NCBI RefSeq assembly: GCF_910589235.1 | Contig: NC_060957.1 | Coordinates: 7,687,662 to 7,751,661 of the forward strand | Length of the DNA stretch: 64,000 nucleotides | Origin: Vespa crabro | Lineage: Eukaryota > Arthropoda > Insecta > Hymenoptera > Vespidae | Direction: 5' to 3' | In this document: piece by piece, positions 1 through 11,808 of the stretch | Numbering within the stretch: position 1 is the first letter of the stretch | Layout: every line of letters begins with the position of its first letter | Program-made: the position numbers and the translations under genes | The notes under the pieces: model-generated | Told to the model about the DNA's origin: nothing | The model's input: the letters and a program-made list of their open reading frames with translations, nothing else | Database searches by the model: none

Positions 1-21
1 TATATATATATATATATATAT
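1..21. repeat. (TA)n microsatellite
   Basis: TA run at the window edge; it may continue outside. Confidence 0.95.
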
Positions 22-710
22 TTATTTATATAAACTATATTCCTGTATTAATACATTAAACAAAAAAATGAACATTCCTTTTCTTTTTTTTTTTTTTAAC
101 ATACGCCTTAAGATATCATTACAATCTTTTCTATATTTTGTACATAACTACAAATATATTTTTCCAAATCCAAAATCATTTCTCGATCACAATACGGAAG
201 TATCGTGAATCGATTCGTTTTCGGATTTGCGAGGATAAAACTCTCGCGCCTATTTTCGGCATTATGCTCGAAAGTACCTACACGTTTTCCAACACGAAAC
301 CATCTGATTTTGAAGTCGAATGGATATAAAGCAAGCACCTAGCTGCACTTGACGGATACACCATGTCTCGCGACGTAATTTTCGCATATGCGCTTGAGAT
401 GCACTCAAGCCGACAGTCAACCTCTAGCTATCTAGAGTCGTCGAGCTTTCGCTTACGAATCGCGAGCTCGTAATATAAATAAAAATGCCACTCGTTGTCA
501 TTCCTTAAGTACTATCTTTCATAAAATAATTTATTAAATCTTGCCTTTCTCGTATGCAACTATTATCTAGTAACTTCCCAAGGAAGTATAGCTTCGAAGA
601 AAAAACGACATCTCTTCCTTGATCATCTCATCCTTTCGTTTAACTTCGTAAAAATATCTAATTTAAATGCAGCTATGTAAAGGACACTCATAAAAAAGAG
701 AGAGGAAAAG

Positions 711-741
711 AGATAGATAGGTAGATAGGTAGATAGATAGA
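711..741. repeat. GATA/GGTA tetranucleotide array
   Basis: Alternating GATA and GGTA units. Confidence 0.9.
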
Positions 742-2504
742 GAAAAAGAGAGAAAAAGGACAAGAAGGCACGTCGCATAAATCTACATTTTACTTGTAAA
801 TCGTCGTTGAATATAAACGACTGCATCTGAATATTACTTCGTTGGAACTAACTCGTCGACAAAGTGGCTTCCCGATAGCTACACCTCGGGAAATCACTTT
901 TAATGATTTTTCCAAATGTTCCCAGGAGCTTCCAATATCGCACGTAACTTCGATACTACAATAGATAGGTATAAATGCGATATATCGATATATAATGTGT
1001 ATCAGTATCGGTATAATAATTCAAAGGTTTCGATTGGCGATGGTTCTGTGCATTAATGTTTCGATGCATAGCCATCCGCTTAAAAAATGATCGATTGCAT
1101 TAAGAGATTTCTGGTATAACTAACAAATATTTTAGCTTTATTGCAAGCGGGCCTGTTTATCCGTAAAATGGTGGGTTGCATGTGTAATGCATTGTTTGCG
1201 TAGTTGGAATATCGCCATGCTCGAAATTTTGGCATGGTATATTTTATGCATTAGAAAAGTTACCGCGTATCGTGAGAACGGCGTATACTAGCGTTACGGA
1301 TTATCAATGCGCAATTATAAAATGGTCGTTATTGACAAAATTATTGATTACTATTTCTCTCTCTTTCTCTCCTTCGTGATGTGCTTAATTATCATCTTAC
1401 AGTACGCATAAATTTCATCTTATATATTGTACATTATGTTCGATTGAATCATTCACTCATACACCCTCTTCCTATGTATTCTAATTAAAAATAAATCCAA
1501 GCGAACGTAACCGTTAAGTACCGTCTAACCGACGATTGCATTAAAACAGATTATTTAAGTTATAGCAATTCCGTGGCTTTCCGACGGCTAATATTCAGAT
1601 AATGGAACGAGGTGCCTTCTCGTTTCGAATCGACGTAGAAAGAGGGAGGAAAGATGCTACGGAAAGAGAAGGTAGTAGAACTACGGTAATAGGACTAAAT
1701 CGAAGGAAAATACCATCTCGGAAAGTGTGATCTCCCTAACAATGGAGGATGACAATTGATAAAAAAAAATTAAATAATCAGAGAATAAATTCACTAGATG
1801 ACAATTTGCAAAGGAACAATAAAGACAATTGTATTAAACAAATTATATCAAACGATACCTTAACAGAATTTATTAAGAATTACGAACGAAAACTACAATA
1901 GCTTCGAAATAGAAAACGCAATATACTCGTTTAAAAAATAACAATGAACAGGAAGGAAAAGAAAAGACAAAGAAGAGAGAAATACAAGAGTCATCTCTCA
2001 TTCTATCCTCTCTTGGTGGCGCCTCTGTGGATACAATTCGCCGAATCGCTCTTCCGTTGTCGTGTGAAAGAGTGAGAAAGAGAGATAGGGATAGAGATAG
2101 TAAGAGGAAGAAAGACGAAGGAAGCCGAGAAGCTCTAGTAGGTATACTTGACTTAATTTTCATTCAGGGCATTCCGCAACGGCAGGAATTTCGAGCCATT
2201 AAGCACTCGCTATCTTTCGCCCTCCCCCTCGGTGCCTTACTTCCACCCTTTTCGCTTCGACGTTCGTCGTGCGTAACGCAAAGGGTGCGCCTATAACCGC
2301 GGACTACGTGGTAGTTAGACTATACCAAGCTCGTGCAAGACTTCCTCCTTCAAAGACTCCCCCGTTCCAACACCCACCCCCAAGTCCTACCTACTACCTT
2401 AGCACCCCCATCTCGTGTTAGAATTATTCTGTATAATTATATTCGTTTCGGAATGACACCCCCGGGGCTCGAAATTGAAATTGAGCTCTCTTGGCATTGC
2501 TATG

Positions 2505-2510
<6 letters not shown>

Positions 2511-2560
<50 letters not shown>

Positions 2561-2579
2561 GAGAGAGAGAGAGAGAGAG
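2511..2579. repeat. (GA)n microsatellite
   Basis: Near-pure GA with a few AA interruptions; open in several frames as Arg/Glu or Ser/Leu strings, not as a gene. Confidence 0.95.
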
Positions 2580-3067
2580 CGGGAGATGAAGAGAAACTCC
2601 TCTCTTGCATTTCTCTCTCGACGAAAACGACAACGACAACGAGTACGGTTTTCCATAGCCACGAGCTAAAGCTTCGTTCTTTGCCCTTAGCTCCTGTTTT
2701 TCCGCTTGCCCTATCCCCAAATCCGCACGTCTTAATCTTCCCTGGAATTTCGGTGCCCACCCTCCGGCTATTCAAAGGACTTTCTCGTGAGGAATCAGCC
2801 GCAACCTCGTCCGAGTTCTTCTTCACGTTCTCGATGCGTATTTAGAAATTATATTATCATCGATAAATCTTCGTTTCGATGCTCCTTCCTTTATCGATAA
2901 TTTCATAAATCTCATTCTACGTGCTTACCAGCTCGAGGATATTCAATATCACGAATTTGGTAACGTATTTTATTTCGTCGGAACAAAGTGGCTCGTAATA
3001 GGTAATTTATTCGTTCCCAGATCGTTCGTTCAATGAGAGATAGATGTCAAATATTTTTAAACAGAAT

Positions 3068-3092
3068 GAAAGAAAGAAAGAAAGAAAGAAAA
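3068..3092. repeat. (GAAA)n microsatellite
   Basis: Six GAAA units. Confidence 0.9.
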
Positions 3093-4798
3093 TGGTTAGA
3101 AAAAAGTAAGACTAGCAAAAAATAAGAGGTACCTACATTTGTAGATAGAAAAATAGCTGAAAGTAGGAAAGCAAGGGTTGAAGCCTGATTCCAGATCGTA
3201 CCTTTTGAAATATATCGAAGGTTCCAACAGACTCCAGGTATCTTTTATTTTTAAAGTACGTCTATTTGAGTGGTCAGTGAACCATTTACTCAGCGTTTCA
3301 GAAAGATCTCTTGCTAGAGAAAACAACGTGTACTTCTTGCTCAAAGGCTTTGCAAACTTTTTCCTATACTACTTCTCTCTTTTCTTTTTCCCTCCCCCTC
3401 CCCCTCTCTCTTTCTCTATCTTTTTCACAGTGGATTTCCTTTCAGTTTGTTTAGCTGCCTTCGTTTCTTGCACACCCAAGTACCTTTACTACACTTTACC
3501 TCCCAATTATTTAAGGCAGTTCCTAGGTTTGTGCTACGAAGCAACGATCGTCCATTCGAAGAAGCTCCCAAAGAAAATCGATAACGGCTAAGTGCGTATC
3601 CTTGTTAAAACTACGTGCCAGTAAAACCTTGAGTTTCACTGATTATAATTACGAAATAATTTTTACTACTTCTCAAAAATATCTAATCTTCTTTGTAAAG
3701 AGATCGAGAGAAATTAATGGAATAAAGATAAACCATGAATGGAATCTCGTTCAATGGTCAAAATAGCTTTCGAATTAACGACGTCAGAATGATCAGCAAA
3801 AATTAGCATAGGCAATTTGTGTCTGACTATAAATAACGTGTTCAGCATTACAATTTATGCACAACGCGATGCCACCTATCGGCGTCCACGCCAATCGTAT
3901 TTGTGGTCAGAAAGAGATGAATAGTCGCTTTAAACCGTTGATTAAGAACAACGTAACCATTTACAGAGGTTCGAATATTTTTATTGTTTTCTCCATAATC
4001 CTCACTGGCACGAATTTATCAATAAATAGTGTATACGAGATTTCCAGTAGTAGTAGGTACTTTAACGATGTCAGTAATTAAACGATCATACGTCGCGAAT
4101 TCAAATGGAATCATTTTACAATGATACATTTTGTTCGAGTTACGTGTATACGATGAATTTTCGATACAAGAGCGTATAATCGACGGTCAGCCGATAATGC
4201 TACCGCATTTCCCGGTGAACGATATTCAACATTTTATGCGATCAGAATAAATAGTTTATGGAGCGTTCTATCCATTTTACAGAATACCATTTTCTATGTA
4301 TGTATCAAAGCAGATAGATGTAACGTTAAACGATGCTCTCGTGACTTGAAAATCGATAATGTATGAAAACCGCCCATATAATCTATAAAGTTCCAATCGT
4401 TTACAGGGTATAAAAATTAGAACATTCGCAAAATCTTCATGCATGAAATAATCCCTTTTCTCTTATCGAGCAAATAGCCACGTTATTATTAATATCAGCA
4501 GTAATCTATATATCGGTGGATCTTCGTAATAATTACGTAATAATCGATACGATGAGCTAAATGAAAAGAAGGAGGAGGAGGAGGAGTATAAAACATCGTA
4601 GGTTGCATAGATTGCAAAGATTCGGATAGTTGTAAAATTGTACGGCCATGTTTCTCTCGTTGATTTGCGTTTACGCGCAATCGATGCGTTTTGGCCGCTC
4701 TACGTCGCAACGGATTTGTGTGCGTTCGTTACCGCATAGGTACGTGTTGCGTATCTACATGCAAAGAAAGGCATATATTCCTGCCGTGTCGTTCGAGT

Positions 4799-4800
<2 letters not shown>

Positions 4801-4837
<37 letters not shown>

Positions 4838-4919
4838 CGAATGTGAAAAAGGGGTGAGTTAGGGGAAAGTAGAAGAGAGAGAAAGAGAGAGAGAGAGGGA
4901 AGCAGAGAGAGAGAAAGGG
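4801..4919. repeat. Two adjacent (GA)n tracts
   Basis: Pure GA at 4801-4836 and imperfect GA at 4872-4919, just upstream of the octamer/TATA module. Confidence 0.95.
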
Positions 4920-4990
4920 AAACAGACAGAGGAAGAGAAGGCGAGTCCTCCGTCACGTACGAGTGGGATAGGTCCGTACGATATGCAGCC

Positions 4991-5020
4991 ATTTGCATAC
5001 ATATAGGGTCATTATAAATA
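4991..5020 (+). promoter_or_regulatory. Octamer plus TATA-like promoter module
   Basis: A perfect octamer ATTTGCAT (4991-4998) lies 14 bp upstream of TATAAATA (5013-5020). In known families this pairing binds POU factors and TBP and marks compact RNA polymerase II or snRNA-type promoters. About 30 bp downstream the sequence is C/T-rich (TCTCTCCATCG), where transcription could start. No clear ORF or RNA gene follows, so this may be an enhancer or coincidence. Confidence 0.25.
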
Positions 5021-6750
5021 TACCGACTCCCTACAGCCTGTCTCTCCATCGTCCAGCCCATCAGAAGCAGAGCCGCTCGCAAACTGTCCAATGGTTCCGC
5101 TTATCCGTTATTGTGCCACCATCGTCGCCGCCGCACCATCGGTATCTACGTTTTTACGAACGTTATGAACGAAAAGGATTTTTGGAATCTGATGGTTGAA
5201 GAAAAAGATCGACGATTGTGTAAACCACACAATAAATCACCGTAAACTTTTTCCCAATTTAGTTCACGTTATCTACTAATATTATATTTAAAATTAAATT
5301 CACGGCTGACAATTTCACTGATTTGGTAATTGTACAGTGAATAAAAAAAAAATGTTTGGATAGATAGAAAAGCATAATAAAATGAAGGACTTTAAGTTAG
5401 TAGAGACGATCGGGAAGAAGAAATTCGAAGATATGTTTCTTCGCGGAAGAGTCAAGAAGATTTCGTCGTAGTTCCGACAAGCGCACGTAACGATGCCGAA
5501 CGATTCGAGTGACACGTGAAAAGTCTTAATGGCGCGTCTATTTTTCACGTAACATCGTGGACTCAAGGGGGATAGAAAAATGTGAGTGAACGAGTGAACG
5601 AAAAGGTACATACAACTAAAAATGCTGTGACGCCGACCTGTGACTGTAATCTTCCAACTACCGGCGTTATATAATGTGAGCCTATGGTGCATCCTATTAA
5701 CATATTTCCCGAGCACCACCAAGTAGTAAACTCTTTTTCACGTGTACGAGAGCACGAAACGGTGCTATAAATGGTACGTTGATGGGTTTGTACGAGCGTC
5801 AACGCGAGACGCGAGTTGGAGTTAGGGGTAGGTAACGCATTACAAATGCTAATGGGAAGTGCATAGTAGATGTTCCGCATAGAATACATTACCGTCTCGC
5901 TCCTCAGTCATTAGCCGAGAAAGTACGAAACCCTAGGGCGAAATGTAACCGAAGAAGTGTCCACGTATATAAAATAAAATCATTGCGAATGATCGAAAAA
6001 TTCTCTGGGATGTATCTGTTAGGTCAGTTCTAAATATCTTACTACAATGTTTACACGATTCTCGTTGACGACTTTGATAGATTCGTCGGTATAGTAACTA
6101 TGCCGACGAATTTAAAACAATGGCCCAATTAAAGGTAGGAAGCTTTCTTCAATGTCGACGACTGCGAACAATTTTTAATTAGGAGCCACGACAAAGTGGG
6201 AAGAAATAACAGGCACCGATCGATCCCTCGTCACCGAAACCACAGACCACCGCTGCACGTTTCAATGCCCTTCCAGTAACCAACAAACTCGACGAGGGAA
6301 AAATTAACTCGTAACTTGGGTGAGAGTAAAAAGGCTAAAGGAGGAAAAACGTAAAGGAGATGTTAGGTGCGAGGTATGCTTGCTCATGAAAACACTGAAA
6401 TAAAATACATGAGTTTAATATCCTCTCTGATATAATAATAAAAAGGGAAAAAAAAGGAAAGAAAGAAATAAGAAAAAGAAAAAAAAATTAAGAAAAAGAA
6501 GAAAAAAGATTTCAAGAGAACGTATTTTAAGAGGGTAAAAAAGAGGAGAAAATAAAAAGATGGAAGCAAGCAAGAAGGTGTTGAAGAAAGAGAAGGGTAG
6601 AGGTGGGAGGGCATTTACCTACGTCTTTTTTCATAAGTTCTTTAGAATCCAGACTGCCAAGAAGTTCTTCGTATAGTTATTTTCAAGAAGGAAGCATAGA
6701 ATATTGCGCTTATTATTTCCTCGAGTGCGTGTTCGTGCGCACCCATGTTC

Positions 6751-6787
6751 ATATACATGTACATATATATACATATATATGTGTACA

Positions 6788-6833
<46 letters not shown>
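6751..6833. repeat. (AT)n and ATAC microsatellite
   Basis: Compound; pure AT at 6790-6832. Confidence 0.95.
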
Positions 6834-6836
<3 letters not shown>

Positions 6837-7579
6837 GCATATAAACGTACATATTTTTGAATACTTTAAGCAAAATTGCAACTCTAAAATGTTCACTATT
6901 CTCCTCGCATGTAGGACATGTAACAATACGTATGCAAATGCTTAATACATTACGCTCGTAGTATCCCAAGGAAGTGTCGCCAAAAGTTTCCGACGTAGTC
7001 TGAGAGATTGCAGCAATTCGACGAGCAATCTTCCATTTAGTGAGAAGCTGTTAGTTACGTACCTTGAAATCGATGAAGTCGAGTTTAATGAAAATTAAAT
7101 TATTAAACATAAATTAGATTAAGAATGGCTTGTCTGATATTAATAAATAAGTATCAAATACATCAATGTTGTATCATTGGAGTCAAATTTTTTTAATTGT
7201 CATGAAGAGAAAATATACCGTCGTTTTTTAATTAAACCCATTACAATATCATGGAGCATGCTGAAGTAATACGAGCTGTATAATCGCTCGTAATTATTTC
7301 ATTCTTAATAGCCCATTTAAATGGACGTACCGCATTATGCTTCCTCATTCTACGAGGAACTTTGCTCTTACCCTCTCCCAAATATATCATTTGCAGAAAC
7401 AAAACGGCGAGACTCGTTGATATGCTTTTTATCGATTCCTTTGATAAAAAAATCCTTTCCTATGTTTATCTATCCATACGAGAAATTATTGATAACGAAA
7501 AGAAACTGAAAAGAAATATAAATAGAGAAAAAGAAAGAGATCCGAAGAAGAACAGTATCGAGACTAAACTCGTGAGTAG

Positions 7580-8171
7580 ACGCTTTGCGCGCCCTCGGTC
7601 TCTCTCTCTCTCGGGATCGTCCGACCTACCCTCTCTTCGAGCGCTTCGAGCGAGAAACGAAGGAACGAGAGGCAGACCACCCCTCTCAGCCGCCCTCTCT
7701 ACCGCCTACCAGCCCCTCCATCCGACAGACCACCCCTCCAGTTACCACCACCTCTTCTCTTGCCGGCGTCGTCGCTGCTGCCACCACCACCATCGTCACC
7801 GCCACCGCCACCACCGCCGCGATACATTGCGATACACGGCTCTTGTCTCCACGCTGCCTACCTACGTGCAGGACACGGCGCTCCAAGTCCACAAGCCCGC
7901 TAGCAGACACACTATTAGGACACCTAGACACACCGTCACCTTTCTATACCTCTTTTCTCGTTCATAGACCTACCTATCGTCCACCCTTTTTAATATCCAC
8001 CGTCGAAACGACCCTCCTCACTTCTCATCGAGACCGTTCGACCCTGATACCAACCCCCAACTAGTACCACTACTACTACCACGATACAACCGCCACCACT
8101 ACTATTACTACTACCACTACCACCACTACCACCACTACCACCATCGAAACACACCGGTACAAAGCAGCAAC
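7580..8171 (+). other. Probable 5' untranslated exon, CA/CCACC-rich
   Basis: The texture changes from AT-rich DNA to C-rich, G-poor sequence with many CCACC and CTACCA units. It ends in CAAC|GTGAGT, a strong GT donor (GT at 8172-8173). Two overlapping frames (7362-7967 and 7585-8064) stay open. Their translations are simple Thr/His/Pro/Ser-rich strings that follow the nucleotide bias, and neither frame is favoured, so I treat the segment as transcribed leader and not as protein. It lies about 2.7 kb upstream of the GC-rich island on the same strand, which fits a first non-coding exon of the same gene. The 5' end is a guess from the composition shift; no TATA box is seen immediately upstream. 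Confidence 0.35.
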
Positions 8172-9329
8172 GTGAGTCGTAAACATAACAACACTCTTCG
8201 AAGACGCACGCGTACAAACAAGCTATCGTCTATCGAAGAAACTGATTTCGCGCTTCTTCAAACTTCGGACTTTTCGTCACGTCTTTTACCTCGCTAAAGT
8301 GATTAATCATACGCACTTCGTTCAATCTCATTGCTGCTGTTAATAATAATAACCATAACCAATCAAGTCAAAGGACGAAGAACATCGAGAGTTATTTAGT
8401 GAATATTATTCAGTATTCTCGTTGATTGTGTTACTGTGATGTCTACGTGAAAGTAAACACGTGGTAGAAACTAAACCGATATTATTCAGTGGATCTTTAC
8501 AGTAGGGGACCAGTGCATCTTTTTTCACTTTTTCCTTTCCGTCGCAATTCAAAAATCTTTTCGATTCGATTTTTCGCTATTTTTTTTTTTTACCAGTGAA
8601 ATATCCTAATTCAGTGCCTTAACAAATCAATTCATTTTGTCTTTGGGCTAAAAATAAATATATAATAAAATTGTCCAAATTATATGAAAGAAGAGTTTTT
8701 AAACGTCGAAATTGTCCGACGGAATTTGTCTCTTTCATCCGACTCATCTCGTCGTATATGAAAAAATATCAAAATAAAATCGTGAAATAATTGGTCGAAT
8801 CATGAAATAAGGATACATGGGGAATGAATTGGAACTGGTAGGGCGATTCGATCGATAAGTTAATCGATCTTCACGGGTTTTTAAGTGATTCCTCGCACAC
8901 ATTCAATTGTTCTTCTTGAAAGTGTCGGCACTTTAAGTAATACACATTAAAATAAATCGAACGTAGAGAGGAAAATAAAGCCATCTCGATATTCGCTCGA
9001 ACGATTAGAGTGTTTTTCGAGGAAGAAGAATAAAAAGTAAAAGAAAAAGAAGAAGAAAATTCGTTGAACGATCGTAGCGGAAGAAAAGAAGGAAGTGGAA
9101 AAAGATAAATATTCCAGTGAATAGTCTAACTGAAGGTAGTACTTGCCACGTGAAACTGGTCGCTATTTCGCCGGGCTAGACAAGCGGCAAAGCCTCGAAA
9201 CCCCCTGGTTTCCCGCGCACAGTACGAGCGAAGCACACACAACTACCCCGACCAACCAACCGACGAGCCGAGCCGCCGCCACCAACCCCTACACACAACA
9301 ACCCAACGAAGCATCCCCCACTCTGAATC

Positions 9330-9380
9330 GCACAACAGCCTGAGCGGAAGTGCTAGTCAGTCGGCGAGCGACCTTCCAAC
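9330..9380 (+). promoter_or_regulatory. Candidate TATA-less promoter with TCAGT initiator
   Basis: TCAGT at 9357-9361 sits in GTGCTAGTCAGTCGGCGAGC, close to the arthropod initiator consensus. It is followed by a G/C- and purine-rich downstream stretch and preceded by a CA-rich block. No TATA box lies 25-35 bp upstream. A single 5-mer match is weak evidence; the location just upstream of the leader-like DNA is the main reason to list it. Confidence 0.2.
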
Positions 9381-9496
9381 ATTACGGGTTAGGTTCCCTC
9401 TTTTTCCGCCCGTCGTGTCTTCGTCCTCGTTTGTCTGAACGCGGGGACAAGCTCTGTTGCGGTTCGCGTCAACGTGAAAGAGAGAACGGAGATAGT

Positions 9497-9528
<32 letters not shown>

Positions 9529-9574
9529 AAAAGAGAGAGAGAGAAAGGGAAAGAGAGAGAGAGAGAGAGAGAGG
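9497..9574. repeat. (GA)n microsatellite in presumed leader region
   Basis: Imperfect GA lying about 140 bp after the TCAGT match at 9357, a position where GAGA-factor sites often occur in insect promoters. Confidence 0.9.
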
Positions 9575-10497
9575 GCAATCACGCGAGAAGATACGTGCCA
9601 TCTCGAGGAGGAGAGATTACGGGGGGTTGCCGTCGCTTCATTCATTTTCTATAATAAATCGTCAACCTGACGATTACTCTCTACGACATCCGCCGCAACA
9701 GCATTTGATACGTCCGTAGAAAATCAGGAAAGAAGAGAATACGAAGTGGAAAGTAGTATAACGAGTAAAGGGAAAGGAAAATATATAGGATAATGTCATT
9801 TTGAACGGATCCCTCGTTCCGATCAAAAAAATCATTGCGATATTTCTCACGATCGATCAACTAGCAATTAAAGTGTATTTCTATTATCATTACCGATCAT
9901 CATCGATCCTTCCTCGTACATCTCCTACCGGTATATTAAAGTACAACGAATAACGATTGTCTACGATTATTATTTTCTTTAGGAACGCGTGTGTTACATC
10001 TCTGTGCGAATATAAACGATGGACCTAGAGATCTTTTAGTTAATTGTGATACGACACATTTGCATACCGAGAATACATCGTTGAAGAGCCACCTGTTCGC
10101 GAAAGTGAAATCGACGATCGACGAGAATTCCGAGAGAGGAAGATCATTACGCGCGATAGCCGATTGAAATGGTGAGAGGATAAAAAAGTGCCGCTATTGT
10201 GAACGGGAAGGGAGGATCGCGATAAATCGTTGTTGTGTACTTGTTGAAACGTTCGAGCATGTTACTTTTCCTTTAATACTCCGATAACTATTTCCTATTC
10301 GAAACTCGTGTTGGCGCTATAGTTGAAGAAAGTTTTCCACGGTAGAGAGAAGTCGTAGCCCTAGAAAGAGGAAGATCGTAAACGCGTTCGTGAGAAGGAC
10401 GTTCTTCGTACTCGGGAAGTTTCCGTTCACCGACGTTTCTCACACTGCCTCTTCTGGAGATTGCGATCGGAAGCTATCCCAGCTCGACCACGTGGTT

Positions 10498-10536
10498 ATG
10501 AGTAAGCATCAGAGGCGCCGTGACTTCTCCCGGTGA
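10498..10536 (+). CDS. Possible upstream ORF of 12 codons
   Basis: ATG at 10498 opens a 12-residue frame (MSKHQRRRDFSR) closed by TGA at 10534-10536, within the presumed leader region of the downstream coding exon. It is very basic. Short upstream ORFs are common in long insect leaders and can reduce downstream translation. Whether this stretch is retained in mature mRNA is unknown. The ATGAGTAAG context also contains a GTAAG donor-like string (GT at 10502), so it may instead be a splice site. Confidence 0.15.
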   Translation: MSKHQRRRDFSR

Positions 10537-10805
10537 ACGCACACGTTTAGCTGCCTTGTCTACATTTCCATTCAGCCGATCAACGACAACTACAACTATA
10601 CCTTAGCTACTTTTCGGTATCGATACTCCTGAAATTAGTCGGATCATTTTCTCGCGATTAACAAATTTGTGCACTATTATTGATCGTTGAGCTCTATTCT
10701 TCGAGTATTTAATTGACGCGTTGAAAGATATCCGAAATAATTCGAGTTTGTCGAAGCTGGAAAGAGATAAAAAGTTTAATTAATAGTGAAATAAACGTAA
10801 AGAAA

Positions 10806-10820
10806 TCGCACGTAAGTGAT
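10806..10820 (+). promoter_or_regulatory. Candidate splice donor CAC|GTAAGT
   Basis: GTAAGT at 10812-10817 is a full match to the insect 5' splice-site intron consensus. The exon side CAC is suboptimal. It could end an alternative leader exon just upstream of the GC-rich island. Confidence 0.25.
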
Positions 10821-10825
10821 AGAAG

Positions 10826-11346
10826 GTGATCGAGTTGGAAAGAAAAGAAAGTAGCAAGATCCCAGCCGCGGGGGATCCCGAAAGGAAGGAGGGTCCAGCT
10901 GAGGTGGTCCAGTCCGGCTCAACGATCGGTGTCAGGAGGCCGAATCAGTCAGGCAATTCAGGAGGGTGGGTGCAGTGGTGCAGTGGTTGCAGGAGGGCCA
11001 GCGAGGTTGGGGTGGCCTCGTCTACAGGCGCGTTGGCACCGAGCGCACCGGGCCCCGGGGCTGCGGTGGTGGGCTGCCTGCTTGGGGTGTACCCGTGTTC
11101 TCCCTCCTCCACGGGGCCCAGGGGGCCCCTAACTCATCACCACCTTCAGGCTATCCCGGCACCACAACAAACGATCGGCTGCCGTGCCTGTTGCTGTGCG
11201 CATACCAATCACCAACCTCCTTCGGTCCAGCTTACTAGCCAACGGGGCGGCCTATCGCTGAGGGTAGCGAGGGTGGCGTCCACCACCTCCGTCCGAGCCG
11301 CCCCCTACGCCCACCCCCAGCATCAAGGGCTGGGGCAGGAGTGCAG
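10826..11346 (+). CDS. Possible upstream coding or leader exon in GC-rich island
   Basis: GC rises sharply here; parts exceed 70 percent, against roughly 40 percent around it. One plus-strand frame is open from a stop at 10820 to 11350 (about 174 codons) and ends in CAG|GTAATG, a plausible donor with GT at 11347-11348. The frame has no ATG, so if it is translated the start lies in an upstream exon or a non-AUG codon is used. Splicing 11346 to 11809 would keep this frame joined to the Gln/His-rich frame of the next exon (phase 2, the split codon becoming AGG). That supports the model, but one junction in three would do so by chance. Another forward frame also gives protein-like stretches (for example a Gly-Ala-Gln-Gly-Ala-Pro run near 11120), so the frame choice is insecure. 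The segment may equally be GC-rich 5' untranslated sequence. Confidence 0.35.
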
Positions 11347-11430
11347 GTAATGATAAATCGCTAAGATACATTCCTACCTTCACTTCGATACCTATATATA
11401 TTATTACTACCCTACTACTATCATCACCAA

Positions 11431-11431
11431 A

Positions 11432-11512
<81 letters not shown>

Positions 11513-11518
11513 TACTAC
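11431..11518. repeat. (CTA)n triplet array
   Basis: About 28 CTA units lying between the two candidate coding exons, so probably in a short intron (11347-11808). Confidence 0.95.
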
Positions 11519-11808
11519 CATTGTAGTCACTACCACTACTTCTACCACTACATCCGTTACCACTCTCTTCGTCATCATTCTCGTCCTCGACGGTGATCGA
11601 TAAGATAAAATCCCTATAAAAAATTATAATCAAACAAAAAAGGCAATAATACATAGTAGCACGTCATAAAAGTAAGAGTAAATATAAAAGTAAAAGTTAC
11701 AAATCAAAAATAATAACAAAAAATAAAAAAAAACCACAACAACAAAACAAACACGATCGATGGACTAAAAGAGCTATCCAAAACCAAAAACGCACGAAAA
11801 AGGTGTAG

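Larger units (their letters stand above)
1..7579. other. Gene-free AT-rich DNA upstream of the gene
   Basis: All open frames here are short, or follow simple repeats, or lack codon bias. The block begins in a (TA)n run (1-21). It has a GATA/GGTA array (711-741), a GA array (2511-2579) embedded in a mildly GC-richer piece (1980-2850), an AAAG array (3068-3092), paired GA tracts near 4.8-4.92 kb, and a TA array (6790-6832). Regulatory-looking motifs are listed separately. I see no exon that I could defend. Confidence 0.6.
8172..10825 (+). other. Gene-proximal region with initiator matches, no protein-coding ORF
   Basis: No convincing ORF lies here. It carries several TCAGT matches (8410, 8486, 8611, 9357), the core of the arthropod initiator, and a CCAACC/CCACC-rich block at 9230-9340 much like the 7.6-8.1 kb leader. 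A GA tract lies at 9497-9574. A perfect GTAAGT follows CAC at 10809-10811, so an alternative leader exon could end at 10811. A 12-codon ATG ORF lies at 10498-10536. I read the block as alternative promoters and leader exons of the gene at 10.8-12.1 kb, at moderate to low confidence. Confidence 0.3.

Noticed and set aside
7362..8064. Overlapping 201- and 159-codon plus frames
   Set aside because: Translations are Thr/His/Arg/Ser strings caused by the CACC-rich sequence; neither frame shows selection-like codon use, and the segment ends in a donor typical of a leader exon.
11252..11654. Minus frames with Val or Ser runs
   Set aside because: Produced by the CTA triplet array.
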